Assembly (NCBI RefSeq): GCF_020360975.1
Contig: NW_025408681.1
Coordinates: 1,674,001-1,738,000, forward strand
Source of the DNA: Hirsutella rhossiliensis
Lineage: Eukaryota; Ascomycota; Sordariomycetes; Hypocreales; Ophiocordycipitaceae
Direction: 5' to 3'
Length of the DNA stretch: 64,000 nt
A model generated the notes under the pieces. The model was not told the DNA's origin. It did no database searches and worked only from the letters and a program-made list of their open reading frames with translations. A program made the translations under genes and the position numbers. Shown here piece by piece: positions 35,696-46,900 of this stretch. Numbering within the stretch: position 1 is the stretch's first letter; every line of letters begins with the position of its first letter.

Positions 35696-37393
35696 TCAGA
35701 GTCTCACCAGACTGACATTGAGCACGCCGTCCGCCTTCCTCAGCTCGTCCAGCAAGTCATCGTCCACCTCGCCGTCGACGCCCAGAATCATCAGCGCCTC
35801 GTTTTCCATCTGCGGCTTGGTCGACTCGACTCCCAGGCTCGCCACCTGCATGAACCGGATATTGATGCCGTGCGACCCCAGCGCCATGCCAACCCCTCCA
35901 ATCTTGCCCGGCTCGTCGTAGTTGTGCAGGATGATGAGCGTGCCCTGGGGGATGAAGGCGGCGTTGAAGCGATCGAGCCTCGAGATATAGAAGTGCTTGT
36001 CCGACGTATAGCCCTCTATCAACTGCTCGCCGCTCGATTCGTCGCCCTCGGCCACGGACCTGAGAGTCACCCGGTTCGAATACGTCGAATCATGCGCCTG
36101 CCGTGCGTACGTCTCGTTGATGACGATGCCCTTTTCCCGCGCGATGAGCGCCGCGTTGACAATGTTGATGTTGGAGTCGCTGATGGAAGCCACCAGCCCC
36201 TTGACCAGAGCGGCGTAAAGCGGCTTGGTGTTGGGCATGCAGCTGAGGTCGCCGTGGTAGATCAGCTCGAACCTGCGGCCGCCAACCGTGCCCCTCTTGC
36301 TTTTCACAAAGTGCTGCGTGTACAGGCGGCCCATCTTCTCGACCAGCTGGACAGACGGCTGCAGTTTACGATACTCCTCGGGCAAAATGATGGGAGCGTT
36401 GACGGCGCTCGTGGGCGGTCCTCCTCGGAGAATCTCGAGCACCTGCGTGCACACGTCCATGGACACATTCTCTTGCGCCTCCACCGTCGACGCTCCCAGA
36501 TGCGGCGTCGACACGACCCTGAGATGCCTGGCAAGCCGCTCCGTCGCCGAGTCGGCTGTTGGCGGCTCCGACGTGAAGACATCCAGCCCGGCCCCGGCGA
36601 TCCAGCCCTCGTCGAGGGCCTTGAGCAGAGCTGCTTCGTTGTACACGCCGCCCCGCGCAACATTGAGGACGCGGGCCGTCTTCTTCATGGTGCGCAACTC
36701 GGACTCGCCAATCAGATCCATGGTCGTGGCCATGAGGGGCGTGTGAATCGTGAGGAAGTCGACATCGACAAGTAGGTCCCTGAGCTCAGGCACCAGCTCG
36801 ACGCCAGCCTGCTGAGCCATGTCTGCATTGGCATAGGGATCGACGGCCTTGACCTGCATACCCAATCCCTTTGCCATTCGGGCCACGTTGAGGCCGACCT
36901 TGCCCAGGCCTACAATGCCAAGAGTCTTTCGTCCCACCTCGACGCCGACGAGCTTGCTGCGTTCCCACCTGCCGTCTTTGACGGAGGCGTCTGCGCGACC
37001 GACATTGCGGGCCGTGGCGAGGAGGAGGGCTATCGTGTGCTCGGCGGCGCTGAGGATGTTGCCCGAGGGCGAGTTGACGACGATGATGCCCTGGCCGGTG
37101 GCGGCGGGCACGTCAATGTTGTCGACGCCGACGCCGGCACGGGCAACGACCTTGAGCTTCCTGCCGGCCTTTAGCACGTCGGCCGTGACGGTGGTCTCGG
37201 ATCGGACAATGAGGCCGTGGTAGCCCGGAATGATGGTCTTGAGCTCGTCGGGCGTGAGGCCCGGCTTGAGATGGACGTCGAAGTGGGGGGTCAGCAGGGC
37301 GAGGCCGTCCTGCGAGACCTTTTCGGGGACGAGGATGCGACAGCGGGCGGAAGCCGCGCCGGCAGAGATGGGGCTAACGGCCGACGGAGTCAT
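35696..37393 (-). CDS. D-3-phosphoglycerate dehydrogenase, long form with ACT domain
   Basis: A single exon of 565 residues from ATG 37393 (MTPSAVSP). The substrate domain has RILVPEKVSQDGL and GLIVRSETTVTADVL. The NAD-binding Rossmann fold has TLGIVGLGKVGLNVA and a later DP segment. Catalytic parts include LNVARGGVYNE, AGAGLDVFTSEPP and the STPHLGAST His motif. A long intervening (ASB) domain and a C-terminal ACT domain (GTLIILHNYDEPGKIGGVGMAL to the end) follow. The enzyme starts the phosphorylated serine pathway by oxidising 3-phosphoglycerate; the ACT domain usually senses serine. The ~565-residue length matches the long bacterial and animal type rather than the ~470-residue yeast Ser3/Ser33 type. 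No intron is present. Confidence 0.93.
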   Translation of the reverse strand: MTPSAVSPISAGAASARCRILVPEKVSQDGLALLTPHFDVHLKPGLTPDELKTIIPGYHGLIVRSETTVTADVLKAGRKLKVVARAGVGVDNIDVPAATGQGIIVVNSPSGNILSAAEHTIALLLATARNVGRADASVKDGRWERSKLVGVEVGRKTLGIVGLGKVGLNVARMAKGLGMQVKAVDPYANADMAQQAGVELVPELRDLLVDVDFLTIHTPLMATTMDLIGESELRTMKKTARVLNVARGGVYNEAALLKALDEGWIAGAGLDVFTSEPPTADSATERLARHLRVVSTPHLGASTVEAQENVSMDVCTQVLEILRGGPPTSAVNAPIILPEEYRKLQPSVQLVEKMGRLYTQHFVKSKRGTVGGRRFELIYHGDLSCMPNTKPLYAALVKGLVASISDSNINIVNAALIAREKGIVINETYARQAHDSTYSNRVTLRSVAEGDESSGEQLIEGYTSDKHFYISRLDRFNAAFIPQGTLIILHNYDEPGKIGGVGMALGSHGINIRFMQVASLGVESTKPQMENEALMILGVDGEVDDDLLDELRKADGVLNVSLVRL

Positions 37394-38630
37394 TGTGTGG
37401 GCGTGCAAGGTAACTGGCCCCTGTGCACTCGACAAGAAGATGCAGCGAGGCGGGATTGGGCGGGCTTCCAAGTCGTTGGGGGCAGAAAAGGTCGAGGAAA
37501 GTGGGTGAGGTGAGGCGAGGCGAGGCAAGACGAGGTATGTCGACCAAGGGCGCCAGCGGGGCTTTATGTAGCTGCTGGAGGGAAGACATGACGTCTCGGC
37601 GAGTGACAAAATGAGGGCGAGGTGGTGGCACGCAGCCAAAGCTAAGCTGGGCTCAGCTCTGAAAAGGGCTCTGTGCAGGCGCAGAGCCAAGGTGACACAC
37701 GCTATGAATGTTGGACAGCGTCCGCACCAGCGATCTGTCTGCGCACACGCAGCGAGCAAGGGCTGGCTTCAGTCCATCACCTTGAGAGACCGACGGAGGC
37801 TTCCCGTGGTCTCAGCTCGGCGGGGGCCCAGCTAGCGATGCCGGGCGACCTGGACTCCCCACGGTTGCATGCAGATCCTCAACTCTGCTTTCTCCCCTAT
37901 CCTGGAGCCCTGCATCGCACAGGAGCAGCGTTGGGTGGCATCCGCCAATCAGACGCAGACGCTCTTGTGGATGTCGAGTCCCGAGAGACATGATGGAGGG
38001 TGGCCGTGGGGGACAGGTGGGGGGTGTTGTCATCCATGCAGCACTGCTTGCACGACGTTGCTGGAGAAAGTGACAACGGATAGGGGTCACGATTCCAGAT
38101 AGGGCTTCCACCCTGCAGGCGTTACCCCGCGATGCTAGAACGGAGCCATCTTGTCTCGAGGCAAAGCAAAGAGTCATCGCGATAAGTGACTTGGCCTTGG
38201 TTCGTCCATCGCACGGCCTCAGCCCAGCCATCGGCAAACCCGATACCTTTGTTCTCACCGAGCACAGAGTGCGCGCGAGACTCTCTGCCCGTTGGGGAAT
38301 GCACTGCTGCCCAGGGCGTGCCTGTCCAGACGATGCACCTTGATGAATGCGCGCACAACGGCTGCGCTGGTGCCCAGTCGTGGCTTTCCTGCCATCTTGC
38401 ACTGCATGACAAGCGCATGGAGGGGCGGCACCTCGGATGACGGGCTGACAGCGCCGTGCAAAAGGGGTCAAATTCCTTCTTTGTTGGTTGCAATGCGTAC
38501 AGTAAGTGAGAATCTTTTAATAACCACCAGGGTTCCAAACAACAAGCCTTCATAAATGCTTTTCAATTTTTCATCTGAACCATTTCGTAATTCTTCACAT
38601 CCTTGAGGCAAAAACTGTCCCGTCCCCCTT
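37394..38630. other. Spacer upstream of the phosphoglycerate dehydrogenase gene
   Basis: 1.24 kb holding the dehydrogenase promoter and the 3' side of glyoxalase I. A GGCGAGGCGAGGC-type run is at 37505-37530. No gene recognised. Confidence 0.5.
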
Positions 38631-39844
38631 TCACACCTTGTGCTCGTTGCTATACCTCGGGTTCTGCACAATCTCGACCCAGTAGCCATCCGGGTCCAAC
38701 AAGAACGCAACGTTGCGCATCCGACCGTCGGTCAACCTCTTCTTCCAGCTGCATTTGAGGTCCTCGAATCGCTGACAGGCGCCATCGAGATTATCCACCG
38801 AGACACCTGGGGCCACGAGCAATCAGCGCACTGCGTCTTCTCGGCTTCCGGAACCCTCGGGCAACTTACAAATATGGCCGAAGCCCTGGGGCTCCTCGTT
38901 TCCGCTGTGATACTTGAAACCGGCGTCTTTCTCGGTGCCGTAGTTCCAGGTCAGCTCCAGCAGCCCCTCGCGGTCGCTCGTCTTGCCGTCCTCGGGCGTT
39001 CCCTGCTTTCCCGGATAGCCGAGGAAGTACAGGTTGAATCCGGCATTCTGTGCTTCGTGCGTCCTCATGCGAGACATGCCGAGGACGTCTTGGTAGAACT
39101 TGAGAGACTTTTCAGCATCCTTGACACGAATCATGGTGTGGTTCTACACGTCTGTTAGCCAACCCCGACGCCTCTGCAGCAACAGTAGTGGGTGGCTGGC
39201 AGGGCCTACCATGCGATATGTTGAGACGTCTGTCTCCTTGATGTTGGCCGTCTCCTCGAGAGGCTTCTGGCCGATAATCTCGACCCAGTACCCATCGGGA
39301 TCCAACGCAAAGGCAATGTGGTTCATTCGCCCGTCTGATAACTTCTTCTGGAACCGGTAACCGGCATCCTCGATCCGCTGACAGGCGGCCTGGATGTTGT
39401 CCACGCTAATGCAGGTGTGGCCAAAGCCACGGTGCGGCTCGGCGTTGCCGTTGTTGATCTTGAAGGACGCGTCGTTCTCGGTGCCGTAGTTGTGGGTCAG
39501 TTCGATCAAGCCTTCACGGTCTATGGCGTCGTTGCCGTGCGAGAGCGCCTTGGGACTGTCGTAGCCGAGAAAGTACAGATCAAACTTGTTGTCGGGGAAC
39601 TCAAGCTTCTTGAGCACCTTCATGCCCAGGAACTCGTAAAACTTGACTGCAAGGCGACAAGGGAAGAAGAGGTCAGCGTCGGATGCCATGAGTGGCTTCA
39701 ACCTTGAGCCTACCAGACTCCTTTGGGTCCTTGACCCGAATCCTGAGTCCAGGTCAGCCGGGGCAAAGGGCCGGAGTGAGGTTGCGAAGAGGCTTACATG
39801 GAGTGGTTGAACTTGTAAGTGCGCGGGTCTGTTGCGTTGGCCAT
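38631..39844 (-). CDS. glo1: Glyoxalase I (lactoylglutathione lyase), two-domain fungal form
   Basis: Five exons (39844-39798, 39742-39714, 39646-39210, 39143-38870, 38806-38631) encode 320 residues, close to yeast Glo1 (326). Two tandem glyoxalase domains are evident. The first has NHSMIRVKDPKESVKFYEFLGM, FDLYFLGYD, ELTHNYGTE and RGFGHTCISVDNI. The second has NHTMIRVKDAEKSLKFYQDVLGM, FNLYFLGYPG, ELTWNYGTE and QGFGHICVSVDNL. Each ends in a DPDGYWVEI motif with the metal-ligand Glu. The enzyme converts the hemithioacetal of methylglyoxal and glutathione to S-lactoylglutathione in the cytosol. All four introns (55-67 bp) sit at or near domain motifs. Exon 2 is only 29 nt. Introns 1 and 3 fall near corresponding places of the two domains, consistent with an ancient internal duplication. 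Confidence 0.93.
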
Positions 39845-40617
39845 GGCAAAAGTCTTGAGTGTCTGTTTAGTTGTAGGAGTAGGATGATAAAGAAACCTGG
39901 CTCCGGTGGCAAAGTCCGAGGCGATGCCCCGCCTGATAAGAGAGGCAGTCGCGGCTACGTTCGGGTAAAAATGTGACGTCAAAGAACAAGACGTGAGCTT
40001 AGCAAATCCTCGACTAAACGGCCTCTCCCTCTCTAGGGTAAGTAGCGAGAGTGGGGAGCGAGTCGCCCGCACACGAAGCATCATCGCCCACTCTTGAATT
40101 GCCTGGGACTAAGAGACGACCTGGAACACAAGCAATGCCAGCAGTGGAGCACAAAAAGGTCTATCGGTATTATTACATAGGTCCGTGGAAGATGACCGAG
40201 CCCCCCAAATGCTAGCCGTAGGTAGCCTCCCCTAGTAGCTAGCGCCCTGTGGGAGAATGGAAAAGCGGTGCTTTGCGCCCTGTGGGGCCATTGTGTCAAG
40301 TCGAATCGCGGTTATGTAATTTATCGACGGAGCCGGGCCCCGCAATAATGATCGCAATCACCCCGTCCTGCCTCGCACTGGCGTCGACAAGGTCCGCGCC
40401 AGACGAGACACGACGTCCTTGCGCTGCGACGCCATCGACACAAGAATGTCCGGTATGTTCGAGCTCCCCGCTGTCGTCATGCCGTCCGGGACCGAGCTCA
40501 TCGTCATCGAGGAGTAAACCAAGCTTCCGAGACCGACAACTAGCGACCGCCTGACCGCCCGAGCCCACTGGCCCTCGTTTGCACAAGGCCGGCCCCTCGA
40601 GATTTGTTGAGGCCGGC
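39845..40617. other. Divergent spacer between glo1 and the 40618 gene, with a possible 5' exon
   Basis: Leaders of both genes lie here. An ATG at 40446 opens a 23-codon frame (MSGMFELPAVVMPSGTEL and onward) ending in GAGGAGTAA. That frame could be a uORF, or could splice at GTAAAC (40514) into the downstream gene. Confidence 0.5.
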
Positions 40618-42672
40618 ATGGAGGGCAAGCGCGGAAGCCTCGTCGACTACCCAGACGACGACTCGGCCGTCACGGACGGTGACCTGGCCAGCAGAGACCA
40701 GGCCGAGCAACCAGACGCAGACGCCCATGCCTCTTCCCTCAGACCCCGGGCCAGGTCGCCCATGACCAAGACGCGATCCTTTTCTGACGGCGGCGGAACC
40801 CCCTCCAAGCTATCCGCGTCACCGCACGTTGTCGAAGCCTCGCGGAGGACGTCCAAGGACGATAGCAATCTCCACGACGTCCAGCCCCCGGTTACCCCGC
40901 GGAGCTCTGACTTCAAAGCCCTGTCCATTCAGGTGCCGACTCGACAGTTCACCCCGCCGCCAGCTGCTTCGAATCCTTACGTCAAACCCCCGCCACTCTC
41001 GCCCCAGCTCGACCACTCCCACATCTACGCCTCGCCCACAAACATTCTGCCCCGCCGCTCGCGCGGTCTCGACTTTTCCCGTGCCGCCACGAGCCTGCAC
41101 CATTCGACTCTTGCCGAGCAGTCGTCTCCCGACTCGTCACCTACAATAGGCGACCGCGCCATGGCCATTCCGGGCCGGCGCAACCATCATGGAGGAACAG
41201 AGCAGTCATCGACGTCGCTGTGGTCAATCATGGGGAGCCACGACAAGGTGAATGCGAGCAGCTCGCTCGGCAGCACTCCCGCCGTCGGCTCTGATACCTC
41301 GACCTCCTCTGACGATGAAGACATCATGGACGAAGACATGGACGAGGCCTACGTCACGACGCCCATGGCAAAGGCCAGTGCATCCATGTCTCACGCCGCA
41401 CCCGGCGGCCCCTTTGGCTCACCGGCAATGAGCAGCCTCATGAGCTTCCAGCAAAGACAGCGCCCCCGTAAGCATCCCAAGAAGAAAGTTCGCGGGCCTC
41501 TGGGCCTGGGCTTCAACCTTTCTGCCGCTTCCCTCTCCAAGTCCCCACCCAATAGCTCCGCTCGGGCAAGGAGGGAGAGCATAAGCTGGCAGGCGAACCA
41601 ACTGCACATATCTGGCGTCGAGACGGAAGAGGGAGCCAAGTCTCAGAGCGACGCTGACGGGGGAAGCGGTGACGGACAAAGAAACGTGACGCGGCGCCCA
41701 GTCACTCGTCGCGGGAACCTGCTGGTAAGGACGCCGCGCAAACCACCAAGATTGGTGAAGCTGACTCTGACACTCGCGCAGCCCAAAACCAAGACGTTTG
41801 CTCGTATTCGAGCCGCCTTGGCCGAAGAAGGCGCCCCGGCAGACACAGAGACACGGCGCGAAGCAGAAGTCGTCAAGCAAGTCCGCGAAAGTGACGTGGG
41901 CCCAGAGCCTCGCTTCCCACCTCCGGCCCCCGAACCTCTTGTTCCTGCCAGCGCACTCTCGTCGCCCAATCTGACAAACCAGGAGTCGGCCGACGATATG
42001 CCCGAAGACGACATGATGGGGGACCTGGCTTCAGGCCTGTCGAGCAGCTTCAAACAGCATGCAATAAAGAACTCGAGAGGCAAAACCTTCTGGGACACGT
42101 TCTCAGAGTCCAGTAGCATGGGCGGCGCTCGGACGACTCCGCCTCCAGCCGCATTCCTCCCCAGAGGCTCGTCCTCGGGGATAAGCGAGGATACTACCAT
42201 GGACTCTCCGTCGCTTGCCGGCCCCAGTGGCTACTCGGTATGGGTACAGTTTGTGCACTCGTGCGCCAGACGCACACGTTAGTCTGACAGTTCACAGGGC
42301 TCTCAAAGAGGCGGCACTCCGGGCCCGACCGCCGCCGAGATTACGCGCCGAATCAATAACAAGCGACGACGCGACGATGACCTCGATCCCATCAGCTTCA
42401 AGCGCCGGGCCGTCAGTCCTGGGATGAGCGTCCACAACTCGCCGATCCTGCAGAGTCCGATGCAGCGCGACTCGGGGCCGTGGGGATCTCGACCGGGCAG
42501 CACGGGCGGCGACAAGGGCGGCAGCAGTGCGCCGAGCGAGACGGGCAGCATGACCAGCACGCCGGCGAATCCTTCGGTCGGAGCCGGCGGGCGCTTGAAT
42601 GGCAAAGGGCGGGTGGGATTTCAAGGCATGATTGATACTAACGATGGTATTATGCGGATGAGCATTGAGTGA
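40618..42672 (+). CDS. Unrecognised Ser/Pro-rich nuclear-type protein
   Basis: Exons 40618-42237 and 42298-42672 (60 bp intron, GTATGG/TCACAG) encode 664 residues from ATG 40618 (MEGKRGSLVDYPDDD). I do not recognise the family. Most of it is low-complexity with many SP/TP sites (VTPRSSDF, SPTNILPRRS, SPGMSVHNSP), as in phospho-regulated nuclear proteins. Ordered-looking patches are RPRKHPKKKVRGPLGLGFNL, RKPPRLVKLTLTLAQPKTKTF with ARIRAAL, and a C-terminal ITRRINNKRRRDDDLDPISF followed by KRRAVSPG. Each has a strong basic NLS-like cluster. An upstream exon from 40446 spliced 40513/40602 would add a hydrophobic MSGMFELPAVVMPSGTEL start in frame. A cell-cycle or transcription regulator is a guess from composition only. 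Confidence 0.75.
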
Positions 42673-43143
42673 TGGATCGCGGCCAGCAATCGTCTCGGGA
42701 CCAGACGTCGGGGGCTGTACTGCTGCGTGGCCTCGGAACTGGCGACATGGAGGTGTTGCGGTATGGCGTTTTACAGGCACAAGGGACGATGCTCTAGTCC
42801 TTTGATTCTTCTTGAAGCGGCGTCCAGGCGATTTGCATTGCGTCATACTTAGGAGACCATGATAAGATACCATTGCCTAGAGCCTTAACTTGTAACTGGA
42901 ATATTTTCTTCAACTCATGGGTGCTCGGTGCCACGGCTCAGGAGCAACCAAGCCATCTCAGTGGCAGTCATTTAAACTTGAATGCCTGCTTTCCTGTTGG
43001 TATCTACCCGAAACGCCCGCTGGCACAAGCCAGGCCTGAAAATGCCACAACATGAGTACGTATAATGAAATGGACCGTATGTATTGTTCCCCCGCTCCAC
43101 AAGCCGTGAGGATGACAGGATGGATATTCAAAAACCAGCGTGT
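42673..43143. other. Convergent spacer
   Basis: 471 bp between two converging genes; no feature beyond expected 3' UTRs. Confidence 0.55.
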
Positions 43144-43923
43144 TCAGTCCGAGACCATGGAGCCGTCTTCTTCGGGGACCCGGAGCGTCCCTAGCTTGTC
43201 GTCTAGCCAGCGCGCAAGCTCGCCCGCGTGTCTCCTCATGGCCACGACGGAGGCGGCGCCGGCGCTGTCGAGGCTGCTCATCGTTTGGCCGCCGGCGCTG
43301 GTCATACTTTCGACCTCGCTGGGGCTGCCGCCGGGATCGCCGTTTTCGTGATGGTGGTGGTGGTGGGCGTGCTGCTCTGGCTGATAGTCCTGCGCCGAAG
43401 GACCAATGGTGACAAAGAGGAGGCCGCACTTGAGGCGTCGAATGACGATAGTGCCGCCGCTGAGCTGCAACGTGACGGCGGCGGGCTTGACGGGTTTGAC
43501 AGCGCCCCTGCGCCTCGCCTGCGCGCGGCCGTCGATATCGTCACGCCCGTGCTCGTCAGGACCGAGGTGATGCTGCTCCTCCTCCTCGTCGTCGTCGTCG
43601 TCGTCGTCTGCGCTCTCCTCGCTGTCATCATCCGTATCGGCGATGGGGGAGCTGGCGATTGGGTCCGGGGTGCAAGCGCCGGGGAGGGCCGAGGGGACGT
43701 CGACCGAGGACGAGGCGTGAATGGCGAGGAGGGAGGCGGCGACGGTGGCGTGGGTGCGCAGCAGGGCGACGGCGTGGGGGCTCACGTGGGCAAGGAGCTT
43801 TCCGTGCGAGGTGGTGAGCAGCAGAGTCGGCAGCTGCGGGCTCTGGTTGGCGTGGAGAAAGGCGTTGAGGCGTTTGGTCAGGAGGAGGGGGGGCGTCGGC
43901 GGGTTCGGGCTTGGCTGGGACAT
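43144..43923 (-). CDS. Roadblock/LC7-like small-GTPase regulator (LAMTOR2/Ego3-like, tentative)
   Basis: A single exon of 259 residues from ATG 43923. The first ~75 residues (LLLTKRLNAFLHANQSPQ, PTLLLTTSHGKLLAHVSP, RTHATVAASLLAIHA) and residues ~145-175 (VTLQLSGGTIVIRRLKCGLLFVTIG) together look like a roadblock/LC7 helix-sheet fold. That fold builds the Ragulator/EGO scaffolds for Rag-type GTPases on the vacuole. Between the two halves lies an acidic insert of about 65 residues (DDDSEESADDDDDDDEEEE), and a His run (HAHHHHHHENG) follows the second half. A C-terminal helix (MRRHAGELARWLDDKLGTL) closes the protein. Family assignment rests on pattern only. The fold-splitting acidic insert is unusual for a normally ~120-residue domain. 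Confidence 0.6.
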   Translation of the reverse strand: MSQPSPNPPTPPLLLTKRLNAFLHANQSPQLPTLLLTTSHGKLLAHVSPHAVALLRTHATVAASLLAIHASSSVDVPSALPGACTPDPIASSPIADTDDDSEESADDDDDDDEEEEQHHLGPDEHGRDDIDGRAQARRRGAVKPVKPAAVTLQLSGGTIVIRRLKCGLLFVTIGPSAQDYQPEQHAHHHHHHENGDPGGSPSEVESMTSAGGQTMSSLDSAGAASVVAMRRHAGELARWLDDKLGTLRVPEEDGSMVSD

Positions 43924-46900
43924 TGGACGGGACGTGGGAGCAGTTTCCGGCGCCTTTGAAGAGAGAGGAGTCGAGTGAGAGGAAAGAAGAGGCCGAGGAA
44001 GTGGCCGCGCCGCCGAGGCCGGCGCCGAGCTGTGCGGAAGAGGTAGCTATGACGACGATGCGCGGGATGAGGCGTTTGTACCCGCGAGGAAACGAGTGCG
44101 AGGGCTTATGCGTCTGGCTTGGTCGGACGGGTCGGGCGCTGGCTGGCGAAGCTGGTGATGACGCGCGAGCTAGCCCGGGAGCGTCTTTGCGGTGCTGAAG
44201 CTGGCCAAGGATGGAATTTGCAGGAGTCGCTCGGGTGAGCTTCCGGACCTAACAAGGTCAAGAAGGTCTGGGCGACTTAGTAATCGGGCACACTTTGTGG
44301 GGTTGTGATGGCTGAAGCTGGGGATGCTGGCAGGCATGCATGCATGCTCGGCGGTTACTCATCTTACTAATCCACCGAAAAGGCGCGGAAAAGGCGTCTT
44401 TTCGTGCTGTCTTGAGAACACCCCCCATTTCGACCGAAGCACCGTCAAGTGCACACGACTCTATGCATGCAGATTCGCCCCGGAGCCTCAAAACACCACA
44501 CAGTGTGCAGGACACAGGACTCCTGGAAGCTCAACGTGGCAGCGGTCAAGGACAATCGCTCTGCCCTGCGATTGTGACGGGCCCCGATCCATTGCCCAAG
44601 TCCGAACGGGCGCCCGATGTCGACGGGAATATAGACATCTGGCCAGTCGACAACCTCACATCCCTGCTGCCGGCGAGCCGAGTCTACATCTCGATGCCCG
44701 TCGGAGTAGTGCAGAGGGTCTTGCCAGGTACGGCCTTGTCGTGCAGTGGGTTCGGTGTTTGAGACGTCCAGCCATATCCCGAACACGCATTTGAAAGACC
44801 ACCCGGCAAGGGCATTTTTGCCCAGTCCGGGAGTTTTAAGGCATTATGGCGATCCAAACGCCGCCGGGATATTTTCCACAGCCCCGCCCGATTCTAGCCG
44901 GAGAGGACCCTTGAAAGAGCGACCGCTGACGAGTCTACGAGGTCCTCGTTGACCTGACACTGCATTGCATGGCGACGAGACTTGCTCCAGCTTTTACTCG
45001 GGATTCAAGTCTTTTCTCTTCTCCCCAGGAAACTGCACAGGCGGTCAAGTGAATCGAAGCGCCACGAAACCATACGAATCCACAAGGTACAGGTCCCAAA
45101 GGCGACGGGCCCGCGGAGATGGCTGCTTAAGTCAGGGCACGTGAAGACGGTTGCGCCCGACTCGGAGCAGTAGATGTCAACGCCGTCGTCAATCCCGCCC
45201 TAGCCGTCTCGTACGTATATGCGTGGACACGTCGTGTAGGTACTAGAGGGCGTGCCCACAAAGGCCAAACGTCAGCCAGAGGTGATCGTGATCGTCCGGA
45301 ACGAGGAGGGACAAGAGCCGACGTCGCCATGGCTGAGCCCGTGTATGAAGTACAGAGAGGAAGATTTTTGGATGAGACGAGGCTCTGAAACAATGACGCG
45401 CAAAGCCCCTAAGAGTCTGCTCACAGTCTCATTTCCAGCATTAGCTGGGGGAAGTGGCTGGTCAACGTCGTTGGGGAGAGTCGTGGGGAGAGTCGTGGGG
45501 ATAAGGCGTGGGGATAAGGCGTGGCAAGCACTGTAGGACAGCAGGCAGCAACGAAGAGGAAAGGGCACGCACTCAAAAGCAACCGAATACAATCTTGCAT
45601 AGACATGTACGAGTCGGTTGGGCAATGCGACGTCGTCAAATGAGTCTGTTAGGGTTGTCCAGACTCGAGGTCAAAGATGTCATGAAAAGTTTCACGACGA
45701 CGGGTCTCGGCGACTGCAGTAGCACGCAGCCAGTGGGCGAATCAAATCAATGAGGGAGCCCATTAATACAAGAGATTGGCGTTGCGCGTTTCAGTCGTGT
45801 CATCCGGTGTCGTTTCGTGGAGGTCGACGGGCGCGAGAGCCAGGGCATGGACAATGAACGCTTGGACCTGTTGGTGATGACGATGGCTGCCCTCCGTCTC
45901 CGGCCCTCTGCTGGAATGCAACCGAGAGCCAGGGCGGCGTGGACGAGTTCCATCACCACTGGCTGGCCACTATTATTAATTAACTTACCACTGTAATTAA
46001 CTGGCGACCGCCACTGAAGGTAGTAGGTAGCACAGTAACTGCTTTCTCTTTCGCCCTAGTGGACCCGGGCGTCTCAAACGGCGCCCTCGACGACCAATCA
46101 GGCACGGCGGCCCGTAGCCGAAACGCTGGGCCCCTGCAGACAGGGCACCAATCAGAGGCCCGCCCCCAGACTCGGTGACGCCAATGCCGCATGTACTTTG
46201 ACCACGCGCGCGCGTGCCCTGCAGATGCAGGTACCTGCACGCCCTCCAGGCGCTAACATGTCGGAACTGCGAGAGGCCTCTGCTGCCAACTGTGCCTACC
46301 GTAAATGGAGAGTGCAGGTCATCACAAGGAGGCCATGTGCACGCTGAAGAAGAGCCGCAATTGTAGGCGGGGTACGGAGTACATACCGAAAGTACCTCGC
46401 GGCTGCCCGCTCTCGCCCTCGCCCTCCCTCCTTTCCATACTTGCCCATCCCTTGATTGCCCCCTCTTCGCCCGCCCTCCCCCCCACCACCTCTTCTCGTC
46501 TTCCGCTGGCTGGACCGCAACCATCTGTTCTCATTCCAGTCAGACAACAGCCTCCTTTTCATCTCTCTTCCTCTACACTCTTTTCCGTTTTCGCTTCCCT
46601 TCACAGGTCTTGCCCTGCCACTTCCGAGCGCGTTTCCCCTTCAGCGACGCTTCGGCTTCGTCGATCCAACACGGAGTCGTCTTTCATTGCCGCAGTCTCC
46701 CCCTCCCAGGAGGCGATCATACGGGCCCTGGAATTCCTTCCACACACTCTTTCTTTCCTGGCCTGGCCATTTGGAATAGAGACGAGTGCCAAGCGTCACC
46801 GTTTCCCCCGATCTGGACATTCTCGTCCATCCGGTGTCGGCGTGCCCTGTCAAGCGAGAAGCGCAAGCGGCCGCCAGCCCGGATGGTTTCTGGCGACATG

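Noticed and set aside
35870..36775. 301-codon + strand frame
   Set aside because: Antisense to the phosphoglycerate dehydrogenase gene, which has full domain support.
45965..46003. AT-rich TTAATTAA-type patch as a possible replication origin
   Set aside because: Too short and without further evidence; origin consensus is not defined in filamentous fungi.
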